Origin: Polaromonas sp.
GTDB lineage: Bacteria > Pseudomonadota > Gammaproteobacteria > Burkholderiales > Burkholderiaceae_C
Direction: 5' to 3'
Assembly (NCBI GenBank): GCA_030683705.1
Contig: JAUXPP010000110.1
Coordinates: 1 to 64,000 of the forward strand
Length of the DNA stretch: 64,000 nt
Both the position numbers and the translations under genes were made by a program. Below are positions 54,085 through 62,606 of the stretch, piece by piece. Every line of letters begins with the position of its first letter. Within the stretch, counting starts at the first letter, position 1. The notes under the pieces are model-generated. The model was not told where the DNA came from and ran no database searches. It was given only the letters and a program-made list of their open reading frames with translations.

Positions 54085-55302
54085 ATGTTGTATCAGGCCT
54101 ACCAGCTCCAGTCCGACCTGATGTCGCCGCTTCGCCTGATGGCCCAGGGCCTGAGCGCGTCGCTCTGGCTGCAGAACACCGAACGCAGCATCACCCGCCG
54201 CATGGCCGCTGCCAGCGAAGTCATCTCACGCATGCGCCTGACCCACACCCGGCCGGCCTACGGCATAGGCTCGGTGATGGTGGACGGCGAGGCCACGCCG
54301 GTCGAGGAAGACATGGTGCTCGCCCTGCCCTTCGGCAGCCTGCTCCACTTCAAAAAACCGGTCTCCGGCGGCCGCCACCACCCGCCGGTGCTGCTGGTGG
54401 CGCCGCTGTCCGGCCATTTCGCGACCCTGCTGCGCGAAACCGCCCGCACCCTGCTGCAGGACCATGACGTCTACATCACCGACTGGCACAACGCCCGCGA
54501 CGTGGCGCTCAAACACGGCGGCTTTGGCCTCGACGACTACATCGACCACATGATCAAGTTCATCGAGGCGATCGGCCCCGGCACCCATGTGGTGGCGGTC
54601 TGCCAGCCCTGCGTGGCGGCGCTGGCGGCCACCGCCGTGATGGCCGAAGACGACCACCCGGCCCAGCCGCGCAGCCTGACGCTGATGGCCGGCCCGGTCG
54701 ACTGCCGCGTCAACCCGACCGGCGTCAACACGCTCGCGACCAGCAAGCCGATTGAGTGGTTCGAAAAAAACCTGATCAGCCATGTGCCCCTGCCGCACGC
54801 CGGCTACATGCGCCGCGTGTACCCCGGCTTTGTGCAGCTCAGCGCTTTCCTGAGCATGAACCTGGACCGCCACAAAAAATCGTTCCAGGACCTGTACCAG
54901 CACCTGGTGGACGGCGACCTCGACAAGGCCAATGTGATCCGCGTGTTTTACGAGGAGTACCTGGCCGTCAACGACCTGCCCGCCGAGTTTTACCTCGAGA
55001 CGGTGGAAAAAGTCTTCCAGACCTACGACCTGCCGCTGGGCAAGCTGACTTACAAGGGCCGCATCGTCAAACCCGCCGCGATCCGCCGCACCGCGCTGAT
55101 GACGGTCGAAGGTGAACGCGACGACATCTGCGCGGTCGGCCAGACGGTGGCCGCGCTGGACCTGTGCAGCAGCATCCGGCCCTACATGAAGACCCACCAC
55201 ATCCAGACCGGCGTCGGGCACTACGGCGTCTTCAGCGGCCGCAAGTGGAACCAGCAGATCTATCCGCGGGTTCGGGAGATGATTCATGCAAGCATGGGGT
55301 GA
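54085..55302 (+). CDS. phaZ: Intracellular polyhydroxyalkanoate depolymerase
   Basis: 405 residues from ATG with CAGGAG upstream. It contains the PhaZ lipase-like box with Cys as nucleophile (VCQPCVA, Cys173; a second Cys is at 176), preceded by the oxyanion loop LVAPLSGHFATLLR and the YITDWHNARDV segment, and the C-terminal acid/His region (GERDDICAVGQT, GVGHYGVFSG). This form is the cytosolic PhaZ1 type that mobilises native PHB granules. No phasin or PHA synthase gene is adjacent. A reverse copy of the ~60 bp repeat follows the stop by 7 bp. Confidence 0.95.
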   Translation: MLYQAYQLQSDLMSPLRLMAQGLSASLWLQNTERSITRRMAAASEVISRMRLTHTRPAYGIGSVMVDGEATPVEEDMVLALPFGSLLHFKKPVSGGRHHPPVLLVAPLSGHFATLLRETARTLLQDHDVYITDWHNARDVALKHGGFGLDDYIDHMIKFIEAIGPGTHVVAVCQPCVAALAATAVMAEDDHPAQPRSLTLMAGPVDCRVNPTGVNTLATSKPIEWFEKNLISHVPLPHAGYMRRVYPGFVQLSAFLSMNLDRHKKSFQDLYQHLVDGDLDKANVIRVFYEEYLAVNDLPAEFYLETVEKVFQTYDLPLGKLTYKGRIVKPAAIRRTALMTVEGERDDICAVGQTVAALDLCSSIRPYMKTHHIQTGVGHYGVFSGRKWNQQIYPRVREMIHASMG

Positions 55303-55308
55303 GTTGAG

Positions 55309-55368
55309 GGCCGAATCAGGCTCTGACCCTTATTTGGCGAGCGTGAGCAGCTACTGAATTTATAGCGC
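55309..55368 (-). repeat. ~60 bp dispersed repeat, reverse copy after phaZ
   Basis: On the minus strand: CGCTATAAATTCAGTAGCTG, CTCACGCTCGCC, then AAGGGTCAGAGCCTGATTCGG. It is 7 bp after the phaZ stop in opposite orientation to most copies. Confidence 0.85.
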
Positions 55369-55388
55369 TCACCACGTCCCTGGCTGTC

Positions 55389-55412
55389 GTCCCGGACTTG
55401 ATCCGGGATTCA
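55389..55412. repeat. CCCGGAT palindromic repeat
   Basis: GTCCCGGACTTGATCCGGGA: the same intergenic palindrome class as at 23346-23373, in the opposite orientation. Confidence 0.6.
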
Positions 55413-55449
55413 TGCTCGCCAACTCCCTGCTTGTTTCATTGCGTGATAG

Positions 55450-55985
55450 CTTGCCTGCAAGCCGGGGGTTGCCCGGCGGCAAGTAACTTTGTTTTGCTTC
55501 GCCAAAAGAAAGTCACCAAAGAAAAGGCGACCCGATGGTCCGGGTCCCCTGCGCTGCGCTGCGGGGCAACCTGCGGTGCTCGCCGAAAACGGGGTCGAGC
55601 TCGACTCGCTTCGCTCAAAATCGCTCGCCCTGATCCGTTTTCGGCTGTGCTCCTCGGCCCGGTCCGACGGGTGGGGAAGCGGGTGCGGGGAGGCGAGGAC
55701 GCGCTTTGCGCGTCCTCGCCGGAGCCCGAATCCGGTTCCAATCCCGATCCGCCCCCCTTCTGTATGCGCCGAGGAGCGCAGGTCCAGACGGATCAGGACG
55801 GGCGATTGTTTGAGGCGCTAGCCGAGTTCGAGCCCGGCCCCGGCTGGACCGAGCACCGCAGGGTGCCCTCCGCAGCGTCAGCGAAGGAGGATCGCAGACA
55901 GCAGGGTCGCCTTTTCTTTGCTTACTTTCTTTTGGCGAAGCAAAAGAAAGTGAGTTGCCGCCGGGCAACCCCCGGCTCGCTGAAC
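55450..55985. repeat. Long dispersed repeat (KVTKEKATR family), head-to-head pair B
   Basis: The 820 bp between phaZ and the next gene hold no credible gene. Two arms lie in inverted order: the left (55455-55690) begins GCCGGGGGTTGCCCGGCGGC with TTTGCTTCGCCAAAAGAAAG; the right (55780-55980) ends with the reverse complement of the same blocks (CTTTTGGCGAAGCAAAAG, GCCGCCGGGCAACCCCCGGC). Each arm resembles copy A at 22.97-23.31 kb. The central 90 bp differ. The element may fold into a very long hairpin. Confidence 0.8.
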
Positions 55986-56125
55986 GCACTGCTCACGTTC
56001 AGGCTTGCAAGGGGTCGGGCTGACAACGGTCCACCCGTTTGTCCGGACCATCAGGCCGCCGGACACTCCGGCCACAACGGGCCAGCATCTGGCAGTATGC
56101 TTCGCCCCATCGGAGGGAACAACTG

Positions 56126-57508
56126 ATGCTAAAAACAATTCTGGGTGGCGTTCGGGAAAGCATTTTCAAGGGGAAGAAGGAAGAGGATGCACCGGCCCAC
56201 AGGCAGGCGAGTGCGCCACCAGCACCCGCGGTTCAGAAGACTCGCCTTCCCGACGGGGTTCCGATCTTGCGGCTTGGCGACGCGCTGTATAAAAGCAACA
56301 GGGACGAGGAAGCAGAGTCCGTCTACCGCAGCGCATTCCAGTCGGACGCGCCTGCCGAGCTGGTTCACCGCAAGCTGCAGCGCGTCGTCGCACGAATCGC
56401 CGCGAAATATGAGGACCCCGCCATGCTGCTGGTGGCGCCGGGAGACGGCAGCGCCTCCGCACCGGCTCTCGAAGATTTTCATGCCATGCTGGACGCGGTG
56501 AACCGGGAGCTGGCCACCGTTCCCGAAGCCACGCCGTCGAAGTTCTGGGAGACGCATGCGGTGGAGCACATCGACATGCTGGTCAAGTACGGCCTGCCCA
56601 ATTTCAAGCGCACGGTCGCACACAACTACTACAACTGGCTGACGGTCTCCATCAGCGACCACCAGATAGGCAGCCTGATCGAGCTGTGGCCCATGCATGG
56701 GAACATGGAAGCCATGACCGATGAAATGGAAGACCTCAGCAGCTCCGGCCCCCAGGTCCATTTCTTCAAGGACACCAACGCACGTCTGGCGTACAAACTG
56801 GGCGTGAGCCTGCTTTGGGATTACACGCTGCACACCGACCAACATGGAATACTTCGCAAACTCGCCGAACCGGTCACGGGCAACCCCCTGAAAATTACCC
56901 GCCGGGGCCGGATCCTGTCGCAGGATCTGGCGCATTCCGTTCGCGAGCGAAACCTGATGCTGGACGCCACAGGGCTGGCGGCTGATTCGGAACAACCAAT
57001 CGTGATCGGGGAACTGGGCGCAGGCCATGGGCGGCTGGCCCACGTGTTTGGCATGACCACCCACTGCCGCTACATGATTTTCGACATTGCGCCCGCGCTG
57101 CTGGTGTCGCAGTGGTACATCCAGAGTCTGTTCCCTGGCGAGAAGATTTTCGCCTTCAGGTCTTTCGACCATTTCGAGGACATTGCCGAAGAGCTGAGTC
57201 AGTGCCGGTTTGCCTTTTTTGCATCCAGCCAGCTCGAGAAGTTTCCGGAAAACTACTTCAACCTGTTCATCAACGTGTGCTCATTGATGGAGATGCGGGT
57301 GGACAGCATCAATTATTTCTTCCGCGAGATCGAACGTGTGACCCGCGGCCATTTCTATACCAAACAATGGCTGCGGCAGAACAACCGCGAGGACGATGTT
57401 GTCATCGAGAAAGCCGACTACCCGGTCCCGGCCGCCTGGAAAAACCGCCTGGACAGCATAGACCCGATCAACAAGCGCCTGTTCCAGCAGGTGTGGGAAG
57501 TTCCCTGA
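56126..57508 (+). CDS. Putative sugar O-methyltransferase (NanM-like family)
   Basis: 460 residues from the ATG 11 bp after GGAGGG; the longer frame runs from the repeat. The N-terminal 130 residues include a TPR-like segment (DALYKSNRDEEAESVYRSAFQ). A SAM-binding motif GELGAGHGRLAHVF is at about 298-311, followed by CRYMIFDIAPALLVSQWYIQ and FAFFASSQLEKFPENYFNLFINVCSLMEM, typical of the 'putative sugar O-methyltransferase' group, which acts on polysaccharides or glycoconjugates. No glycan genes are adjacent. It stands directly after the long repeat and may have been brought in with it. Confidence 0.75.
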   Translation: MLKTILGGVRESIFKGKKEEDAPAHRQASAPPAPAVQKTRLPDGVPILRLGDALYKSNRDEEAESVYRSAFQSDAPAELVHRKLQRVVARIAAKYEDPAMLLVAPGDGSASAPALEDFHAMLDAVNRELATVPEATPSKFWETHAVEHIDMLVKYGLPNFKRTVAHNYYNWLTVSISDHQIGSLIELWPMHGNMEAMTDEMEDLSSSGPQVHFFKDTNARLAYKLGVSLLWDYTLHTDQHGILRKLAEPVTGNPLKITRRGRILSQDLAHSVRERNLMLDATGLAADSEQPIVIGELGAGHGRLAHVFGMTTHCRYMIFDIAPALLVSQWYIQSLFPGEKIFAFRSFDHFEDIAEELSQCRFAFFASSQLEKFPENYFNLFINVCSLMEMRVDSINYFFREIERVTRGHFYTKQWLRQNNREDDVVIEKADYPVPAAWKNRLDSIDPINKRLFQQVWEVP

Positions 57509-57520
57509 GCACCAGCCCGT

Positions 57521-57985
57521 TCAGAGCTTGGTGTCCTGCGTCTCGTCTTCTTCGGAAGGCCAGTCGCGGATGTAGGCCTTGAGCATGCGGTTCTCGAAAT
57601 TCTGGCCGTCAACCACCGCCTTGGCGACTTCGTAAAACGAGATCACGCCTTCCAGCACTTTCTTGTTGAGCACCGGCATGTAACGCGCGTGGCGGCCCAG
57701 CATCATGCGGCGGACTTCGTCGATCTCGGTCTCGGGGGTGCAGGTCAGCGGCGCGTCGTCCATCGCCGTGCGGACCAGGGTGGCGCCGATTTCACCGCCG
57801 TTCTTCACGATGCACAGGATGACTTCACGGAAGGTCAGCATGCCGACCAGCTCGCCATGGTCCATCACGACCAGTGAACCGATGTCCTTGTCCGCCATGA
57901 TCTCGGCCGCCTTGGCCAGCGGTTCGTCGGACTGGACGGTGTAGAGGGTGTTGCCTTTGACGCGCAGGATATCAAGGACTTTCAT
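57521..57985 (-). CDS. CBS domain protein
   Basis: 154 residues made of two CBS motifs: LYTVQSDEPLAKAAEIMADKDIGSLVVMD (in shortened view) and MDDAPLTCTPETEIDEVRRMMLGRHARYMPVL. Both have the VVM/PVL-type strands that bind adenosine nucleotides. Similar stand-alone CBS proteins act as energy-sensing partners of unknown targets. The C-terminal YIRDWPSEEDETQD tail is acidic. It converges with the methyltransferase gene (12 bp apart) and is divergent from metZ. Confidence 0.92.
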   Translation of the reverse strand: MKVLDILRVKGNTLYTVQSDEPLAKAAEIMADKDIGSLVVMDHGELVGMLTFREVILCIVKNGGEIGATLVRTAMDDAPLTCTPETEIDEVRRMMLGRHARYMPVLNKKVLEGVISFYEVAKAVVDGQNFENRMLKAYIRDWPSEEDETQDTKL

Positions 57986-58104
57986 GGGGCGCTCCTTCAG
58001 GAATTTGTCTCGGCAATCTGCAGGTTTCCCCCGGTGCCGCCCGGGGGGGATTTCAGTTCAAATATAGCCCACAATGCCCCGGCAGGCCATCGTGATTTGT
58101 TTCA

Positions 58105-58140
58105 GGGTGCTTGCCTCTTTTTGCGGGCATGTTCCCACCC
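58105..58140 (+). promoter_or_regulatory. Possible leader hairpin upstream of metZ
   Basis: GGGTGCTTGC and GCGGGC...CACCC pair around an 8 nt pyrimidine loop, giving nested stems (GCTTGC/GCGGGC with two G-U pairs; GGGTG/CACCC), 19 bp before the metZ start. It lacks the core of known SAM or SAH riboswitches, although GATTT (58094) followed by GCTTGC recalls part of SAM-II. Confidence 0.25.
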
Positions 58141-58158
58141 ACGACTACTGGAGACTCC

Positions 58159-59457
58159 ATGTCTGGCTATTCTGACCCGGGCTTCGACACGCTGGCCCTG
58201 CACGCCGGCGCTGCGCCCGATCCGGCCACCGGCGCGCGCGCCGTACCGATACACCTGACCACGTCCTTTGTGTTCGAGTCCAGCGACCATGCGGCCAGCC
58301 TGTTCAACCTGGAACGCGCCGGACACGTCTACTCGCGCATCAGCAACCCGACCAATGCGGTGCTGGAGCAGCGGGTGGCGGCCCTCGAAGGCGGCATCGG
58401 GTCCATCAGCACCGCCAGCGGCCAGGCGGCACTTCACCTGAGCATCGCCACGCTGATGGGCGCGGGTTCCCACATCGTGGCCTCCACCGCGCTGTACGGG
58501 GGCAGCCAGAATCTTTTGCACTACACGATGCGGCGTTTCGGCATTGAAACCACCTTCGTCAAGCCCGGCGACATCGACGGCTGGCGCGCCGCGGTCCGGC
58601 CCGAGACCAAACTCTTTTTCGGCGAAACCGTGGGCAACCCGGGGCTGGACGTGCTGGACATGCCCACGGTCTCGGCAATCGCGCACGAGGCCGGCGTGCC
58701 GCTGCTGGTCGATTCGACCCTGACGTCGCCCTGGCTGGTCAAGCCCTTTGAGCATGGCGCGGACATCGTGTATCACTCGGCGACCAAATTTTTGAGCGGT
58801 CACGGCACGGTCATCGGCGGCATCGTGGTCGATGGCGGCAGTTTCGACTGGGACAAATCCGGCAAGTTCGCCGAACTGAGCCAGGCCTATGACGGTTTCC
58901 ACAACATGGTGTTCAGCGAGGAAAGCACGGTGGGCGCCTTTTTGCTGCGTGCGCGCCGTGAGGGCCTGCGCGACTTCGGCGCCTGCATGAGCCCGCACAC
59001 CGCCTGGCTGATCCTGCAGGGCATCGAAACCCTGCCGCTTCGCATGGCGCGGCACATGTCCAACACCGAAAAAGTCGTGGCCTTTCTGGCCAGCCACCCG
59101 CTGGTGTCGCGCGTCGGCCACCCGATGCTCGAATCGCATCCCAGCCATGTACTGGCGAAGAAGCTGCTGCCACGCGGCGCCGGTTCGGTCTTCAGCTTCG
59201 ACATCCAGGGTCATCGCGAGCAGGGCAAGGCGTTTATCGAGGCCCTCAAGGTGTTCAGCCACCTGGCCAATGTCGGCGACTGCCGCAGCCTGGTGATCCA
59301 CCCGGCCAGCACCACCCACTTCCGCATGAGCGACGAAGCGCTGGCCGCCGGCGGCATCACCCAGGGCACGATACGCCTGTCCATTGGGCTGGAAGACCCG
59401 GATGACCTGATCGATGACCTCAAACGTGCGCTCAAAGCGGCGGAGAAAGCAGCATGA
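58159..59457 (+). CDS. metZ: O-succinylhomoserine sulfhydrylase
   Basis: 432 residues from MSGYSDPGF after TGGAG (the longer frame lacks a ribosome site). Cys/Met-metabolism PLP fold: YSRISNPTNAVLE, SGQAALHLSI, PLP-Lys in HSATKFLSGHG (Lys near 210), and the C-terminal HPASTTHFRMSDEAL and GLEDPDDLIDDL. The sequence fits the MetZ/MetY branch, which makes homocysteine from acylated homoserine and sulfide. The acyl donor cannot be read. It overlaps the following hydrolase gene by four bases. Confidence 0.92.
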   Translation: MSGYSDPGFDTLALHAGAAPDPATGARAVPIHLTTSFVFESSDHAASLFNLERAGHVYSRISNPTNAVLEQRVAALEGGIGSISTASGQAALHLSIATLMGAGSHIVASTALYGGSQNLLHYTMRRFGIETTFVKPGDIDGWRAAVRPETKLFFGETVGNPGLDVLDMPTVSAIAHEAGVPLLVDSTLTSPWLVKPFEHGADIVYHSATKFLSGHGTVIGGIVVDGGSFDWDKSGKFAELSQAYDGFHNMVFSEESTVGAFLLRARREGLRDFGACMSPHTAWLILQGIETLPLRMARHMSNTEKVVAFLASHPLVSRVGHPMLESHPSHVLAKKLLPRGAGSVFSFDIQGHREQGKAFIEALKVFSHLANVGDCRSLVIHPASTTHFRMSDEALAAGGITQGTIRLSIGLEDPDDLIDDLKRALKAAEKAA

Positions 59458-60272
59458 TGCTCACCGTCAACGGCCAACCCACCTACTGCTACACCGGCGG
59501 CAAGGCCTTCGATGCCGCCAAACCCACGGTGGTCTTCATCCACGGCGTCATCAACGACCACAGCGTCTGGATCCTGCAAAGCCGCTACCTGGCCCACCAT
59601 GGCTGGAATGTGCTGGCGGTGGACCTGCCCGGCCACTGCCGCAGCGCAGGCGAGGCGCCGGCCAGCGTCGAGGAAGGCGCTGCTTTTGTCGCGGCCCTGC
59701 TGGATGCGGCCGGCGTACAGCGCGCAGCGCTGGTCGGCCACAGCTGGGGCTCGCTGATCGCGCTGGAGGCGGCGGCGCAATTGAAACAACGCATCAGCCA
59801 CCTGGTGCTGGTCGGCATCGCCTTCCCGATGAAGGTGTCGGCCGCGCTGCTGGACGCCTCGCTGAACCAGCCGATGAAGGCGCTGGAGATGGTCAATATC
59901 TTTTCGCGCAGCACGCTGGCGCCGCCGCCGTCGGCACTCGGACCGGGCACCTGGGTGCACGGCGCCAGCATGGCGCTGGGCCGGCGCGTGATCGCCAGCA
60001 ACAGCAAAGTCAATGTGTTCCACCGCGGCTTCAAGGCCTGCGACAGTTATGTGAACGGCGATACCGCCATCACGCAGATCACCTGCCCGGTGCTGTTCCT
60101 GCTCGGGGCGCAAGACCAGATGACCCAGGCCAGGGCTGCGCAAGCGCTGATCGACAAGGCAACAGGCAGCGGCAAAACCGTGAAGCTGGTCAAGGTCCCG
60201 GTCGGCCATCACCAAATGACCGAAGCGCCTGAGGAAACGCTGTTTGCGATGCGGGACTTTCTCGGCACCTGA
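59454..60272 (+). CDS. Alpha/beta hydrolase
   Basis: 272 residues, with ATG overlapping the metZ stop (ATGATG). Oxyanion HGVINDHSVW, nucleophile in GHSWGS (Ser near 97), Asp in LGAQDQMTQ, His in VGHHQMTE. The family is MhpC/haloalkane dehalogenase-like but with the residues of plain esterases. Its coupling with metZ is unusual; it could process an acyl-homoserine or thioester, but there is no proof. Confidence 0.85.
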   Translation: MMLTVNGQPTYCYTGGKAFDAAKPTVVFIHGVINDHSVWILQSRYLAHHGWNVLAVDLPGHCRSAGEAPASVEEGAAFVAALLDAAGVQRAALVGHSWGSLIALEAAAQLKQRISHLVLVGIAFPMKVSAALLDASLNQPMKALEMVNIFSRSTLAPPPSALGPGTWVHGASMALGRRVIASNSKVNVFHRGFKACDSYVNGDTAITQITCPVLFLLGAQDQMTQARAAQALIDKATGSGKTVKLVKVPVGHHQMTEAPEETLFAMRDFLGT

Positions 60273-60300
60273 CGACGCCGCATGGCCGGAGCCGCCCGCC

Positions 60301-60804
60301 TTATTTTTCGACGATCTTTTCCGTAACGGCAAGGCCGGTCGCCCTGTCCTCGATCCAGACAGAGGATGCGCCCTTCTTCAGCTCGCCTTTGACAATGTAT
60401 TTGCCACCGGGGGCGGGCTTGAAATCCACCACGCCGTCGACCGAGAAAAAAGTTCCCGCCATTTGACTGGCAATCGCATGGATGGGCGCGCCCGTCATGT
60501 GTGAGCCCTTGAGCCGGACCTTCATGGGTGTCGCGGTGACGGATCGGACGACATAGTGGGTGGTGAGCGCAAAGCCCTGCCCGTAGCTCGCACTCGCTGA
60601 TGCCCTGAAACTGTTGTCTACGTTGTTTCCATCCACGTCCATGAGCGCAAAGGCGAAGGATTTCATTCCATCGATGCGCCCCCCGGAGTCCGCAACTTCC
60701 GCCACCGGTCCGGTATAACCATCAGGCACAGGTTTGTAGCTTGCGCATCCGTGCAATGCCAGCACGGCCACGACGCCGGTGGCCAGTTTCAACAGGCGGT
60801 TCAT
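60301..60804 (-). CDS. Hypothetical lipoprotein
   Basis: 167 residues. The signal sequence ends in the lipobox LHGC (Cys near 20). The body holds several strands (YGQGFALTTHYVVRSV, MKVRLKGSHMTGAPIHAIA, YIVKGELKKGASSVWIED). A family name is not recognised. It converges with the hydrolase gene. Codon use is that of the host. Probably outer-membrane or periplasmic, role unknown. Confidence 0.75.
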   Translation of the reverse strand: MNRLLKLATGVVAVLALHGCASYKPVPDGYTGPVAEVADSGGRIDGMKSFAFALMDVDGNNVDNSFRASASASYGQGFALTTHYVVRSVTATPMKVRLKGSHMTGAPIHAIASQMAGTFFSVDGVVDFKPAPGGKYIVKGELKKGASSVWIEDRATGLAVTEKIVEK

Positions 60805-60921
60805 GATTCTCTCCCTCTTTGTATCTTGTTGGTACGTGGCCCGTCGCCACGGGGCTTACTATAAGCACAAGCGGCGGGGGCAGTTCTGCGGACAGCCTGG
60901 ACCTCATGCCAGAATTCACCC

Positions 60922-62217
60922 ATGCCACTTCCCACCGCTTTTGCCATCACGCCGCCCATGACGCCCGCGCGCGCACGCGAGATCGCCACCGGCCTGGACT
61001 TGCGCGCCCTGCCCGCCGACTTTTACGCCAACCCCTACCCGGTCTACGCCCGGCTGCGCGAACATGAACCGGTGCGCCGCATGCCCGATGGCTCGTACTT
61101 CCTGACGCGTTACGCCGATATCGTGGCGGTATACCGCGATGCCCAGACCTTCAGCTCGGACAAGCGGGTCGAATTCACGCCCAAGTACGGGGATGGCGCG
61201 CCGCTGCTGGCGCACCACACCACCAGCCTGGTGTTCAACGACCCGCCGCTGCACACCCGGGTGCGCAAGCTCATCATGGGCGCGCTGACACGCCGCGCTA
61301 TCGCCGACATGGAACCGGGCCTGATCACGCTGGTGGACGGCCTGCTCGACGCCATGGAAGCCGAGGGTGGCGGCGACCTGATCGAAGACTTCGCGTCGGC
61401 GATTCCGGTCGAGATCATCGGCAACCTGCTGGGCGTGCCGCATGCCGAGCGCGGGCCGTTGCGCGACTGGTCGCTGGCCATCCTGGGCGCGCTGGAGCCC
61501 AAACTCACGCCCGAACAGGAAGCGCTCGGCAACCGCAGCGTCAGCGAGTTCACCACTTACCTGCAAACACTGGTGGCCGAACGCCGCAGACATCCGGGCG
61601 ATCCGGAGCACGACGTGCTGACACGGCTGATCCAGGGCGAGGACGCCGGACAAAGCCTGAGCGAGACCGAGCTGCTGCAGAACTGCGTCTTCATCCTCAA
61701 CGCCGGTCACGAAACCACCACCAACCTTATCGGCAACGCCCTGGTGGCGCTGCAGGAATGGCCGGAGGCCAAGGGCCAACTGCTATCAAAATTGCAGCTG
61801 TCCACGCAATCGGGACAAGGGCCGGAGCCCGATTTGACTGTGGAGATCGACGAATTCCTGCGTTTTGAATCGTCCAACCAGCTCGGCAACCGGCGCGCCG
61901 TCAGCGCCTGCACGGTGGGCGGCGTGGACCTGCCGGCCGGCACGCTGCTGACGCTGTGTATAGGCGCGGCGAATCGCGACCCGGCGCAGTTCGACCATCC
62001 CGAGCAACTGGACCTGGGCCGTGAAAACAACCGCCACCTGGCTTTCGGATTCGGCATCCACCAGTGCGCGGGCCTGAGCCTGGCGCGGCTGGAAGGCCGG
62101 ATCGCGGTCGGGCGTTTCCTGCAGCGCTTTCCGGGCTACACACTCAGCAGCGCACCGACACGCGGCGGCCGGGCGCGCTTCCGGGGGTTTTTGAAGGCGC
62201 CGTTTTCAATCACTTGA
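60922..62217 (+). CDS. Cytochrome P450
   Basis: 431 residues. I-helix AGHETTTN (near 262), K-helix EFLR (ExxR, near 312) and heme loop FGFGIHQCAG (Cys near 382) are all present. The N-terminal PVYARLREHEPVRRM and RYADIVAV segments match bacterial class I P450s. Just before the K-helix the chain has an extra segment (LLSKLQLSTQSGQGPEPDLT) that coincides with a ~60 bp dispersed repeat in frame. No redox partner is adjacent. Substrate unknown. Confidence 0.93.
   Translation: MPLPTAFAITPPMTPARAREIATGLDLRALPADFYANPYPVYARLREHEPVRRMPDGSYFLTRYADIVAVYRDAQTFSSDKRVEFTPKYGDGAPLLAHHTTSLVFNDPPLHTRVRKLIMGALTRRAIADMEPGLITLVDGLLDAMEAEGGGDLIEDFASAIPVEIIGNLLGVPHAERGPLRDWSLAILGALEPKLTPEQEALGNRSVSEFTTYLQTLVAERRRHPGDPEHDVLTRLIQGEDAGQSLSETELLQNCVFILNAGHETTTNLIGNALVALQEWPEAKGQLLSKLQLSTQSGQGPEPDLTVEIDEFLRFESSNQLGNRRAVSACTVGGVDLPAGTLLTLCIGAANRDPAQFDHPEQLDLGRENNRHLAFGFGIHQCAGLSLARLEGRIAVGRFLQRFPGYTLSSAPTRGGRARFRGFLKAPFSIT
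61780..61838 (+). repeat. ~60 bp dispersed repeat, copy inside the P450 coding sequence
   Basis: CTGCTATCAAAATTGCAGCT, then GTCCACGCAATCGGGACAAG and GGCCGGAGCCCGATTTGAC. It differs from the consensus at a few positions (ATTGCAGC for TTGATAGC, removing a stop), allowing read-through in the P450 frame. Confidence 0.75.
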
Positions 62218-62261
62218 TGCCGGGGAGCCGCTGTGGCTATCATGGCATCTGGAGACAAGCC

Positions 62262-62606
62262 ATGACCACAGCCAGCCCCGCAGCGCCAAGCGCCCCCGTC
62301 GATGCCAAAGCTTTCAGGAGCTTTGCCGAGTTTTATCCTTTCTACCTGACCGAACACAGCGACCGTACCTGCCGGCGCCTGCACTTCGCCGGCTCGACGC
62401 TGTCGCTGCTGTGCCTCGCAACGGCAATCGTCACCCGCAACCCCTGGTGGCTGTTGGCCGGCCTGCTCTGCGGCTACGGTTTTGCCTGGGTCGGCCACTT
62501 CGGGTTCGAAAAGAACAAACCCGCGTCTTTCAAACGCCCGCTTTACAGCTTCATGGGCGACTGGGTCATGTACAAGGACATCTGGACCGGCAAGGTGAAG
62601 ATCTGA
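62262..62606 (+). CDS. DUF962/Mpo1-like membrane protein
   Basis: 114 residues from MTTASPAA after GGAGAC. It has the DUF962 core: SFAEFYPFYLTEHSDRTCRRLHFAGS (in shortened view), two helices around LLCLATAIVT and LLAGLLCGYGFAWVGHFGFEKNKPASF. The metal-binding His pairs (HSD, LHFAG, WVGHFG) are intact. The yeast relative Mpo1 is a 2-hydroxy fatty acid dioxygenase; bacterial roles are not proven. It overlaps the RraA-like gene by one base (TGATG). Confidence 0.92.
   Translation: MTTASPAAPSAPVDAKAFRSFAEFYPFYLTEHSDRTCRRLHFAGSTLSLLCLATAIVTRNPWWLLAGLLCGYGFAWVGHFGFEKNKPASFKRPLYSFMGDWVMYKDIWTGKVKI

Noticed and set aside
55398..56126. Open frames across the 55.4-56.1 kb repeat as genes
   Set aside because: The same frames recur in copy A and are Arg/Ser/Pro-rich; no signs of selection for protein.
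58085..58140. SAM-II riboswitch upstream of metZ
   Set aside because: Only short fragments of the consensus occur and the pseudoknot partner (TAAA-type) is missing.
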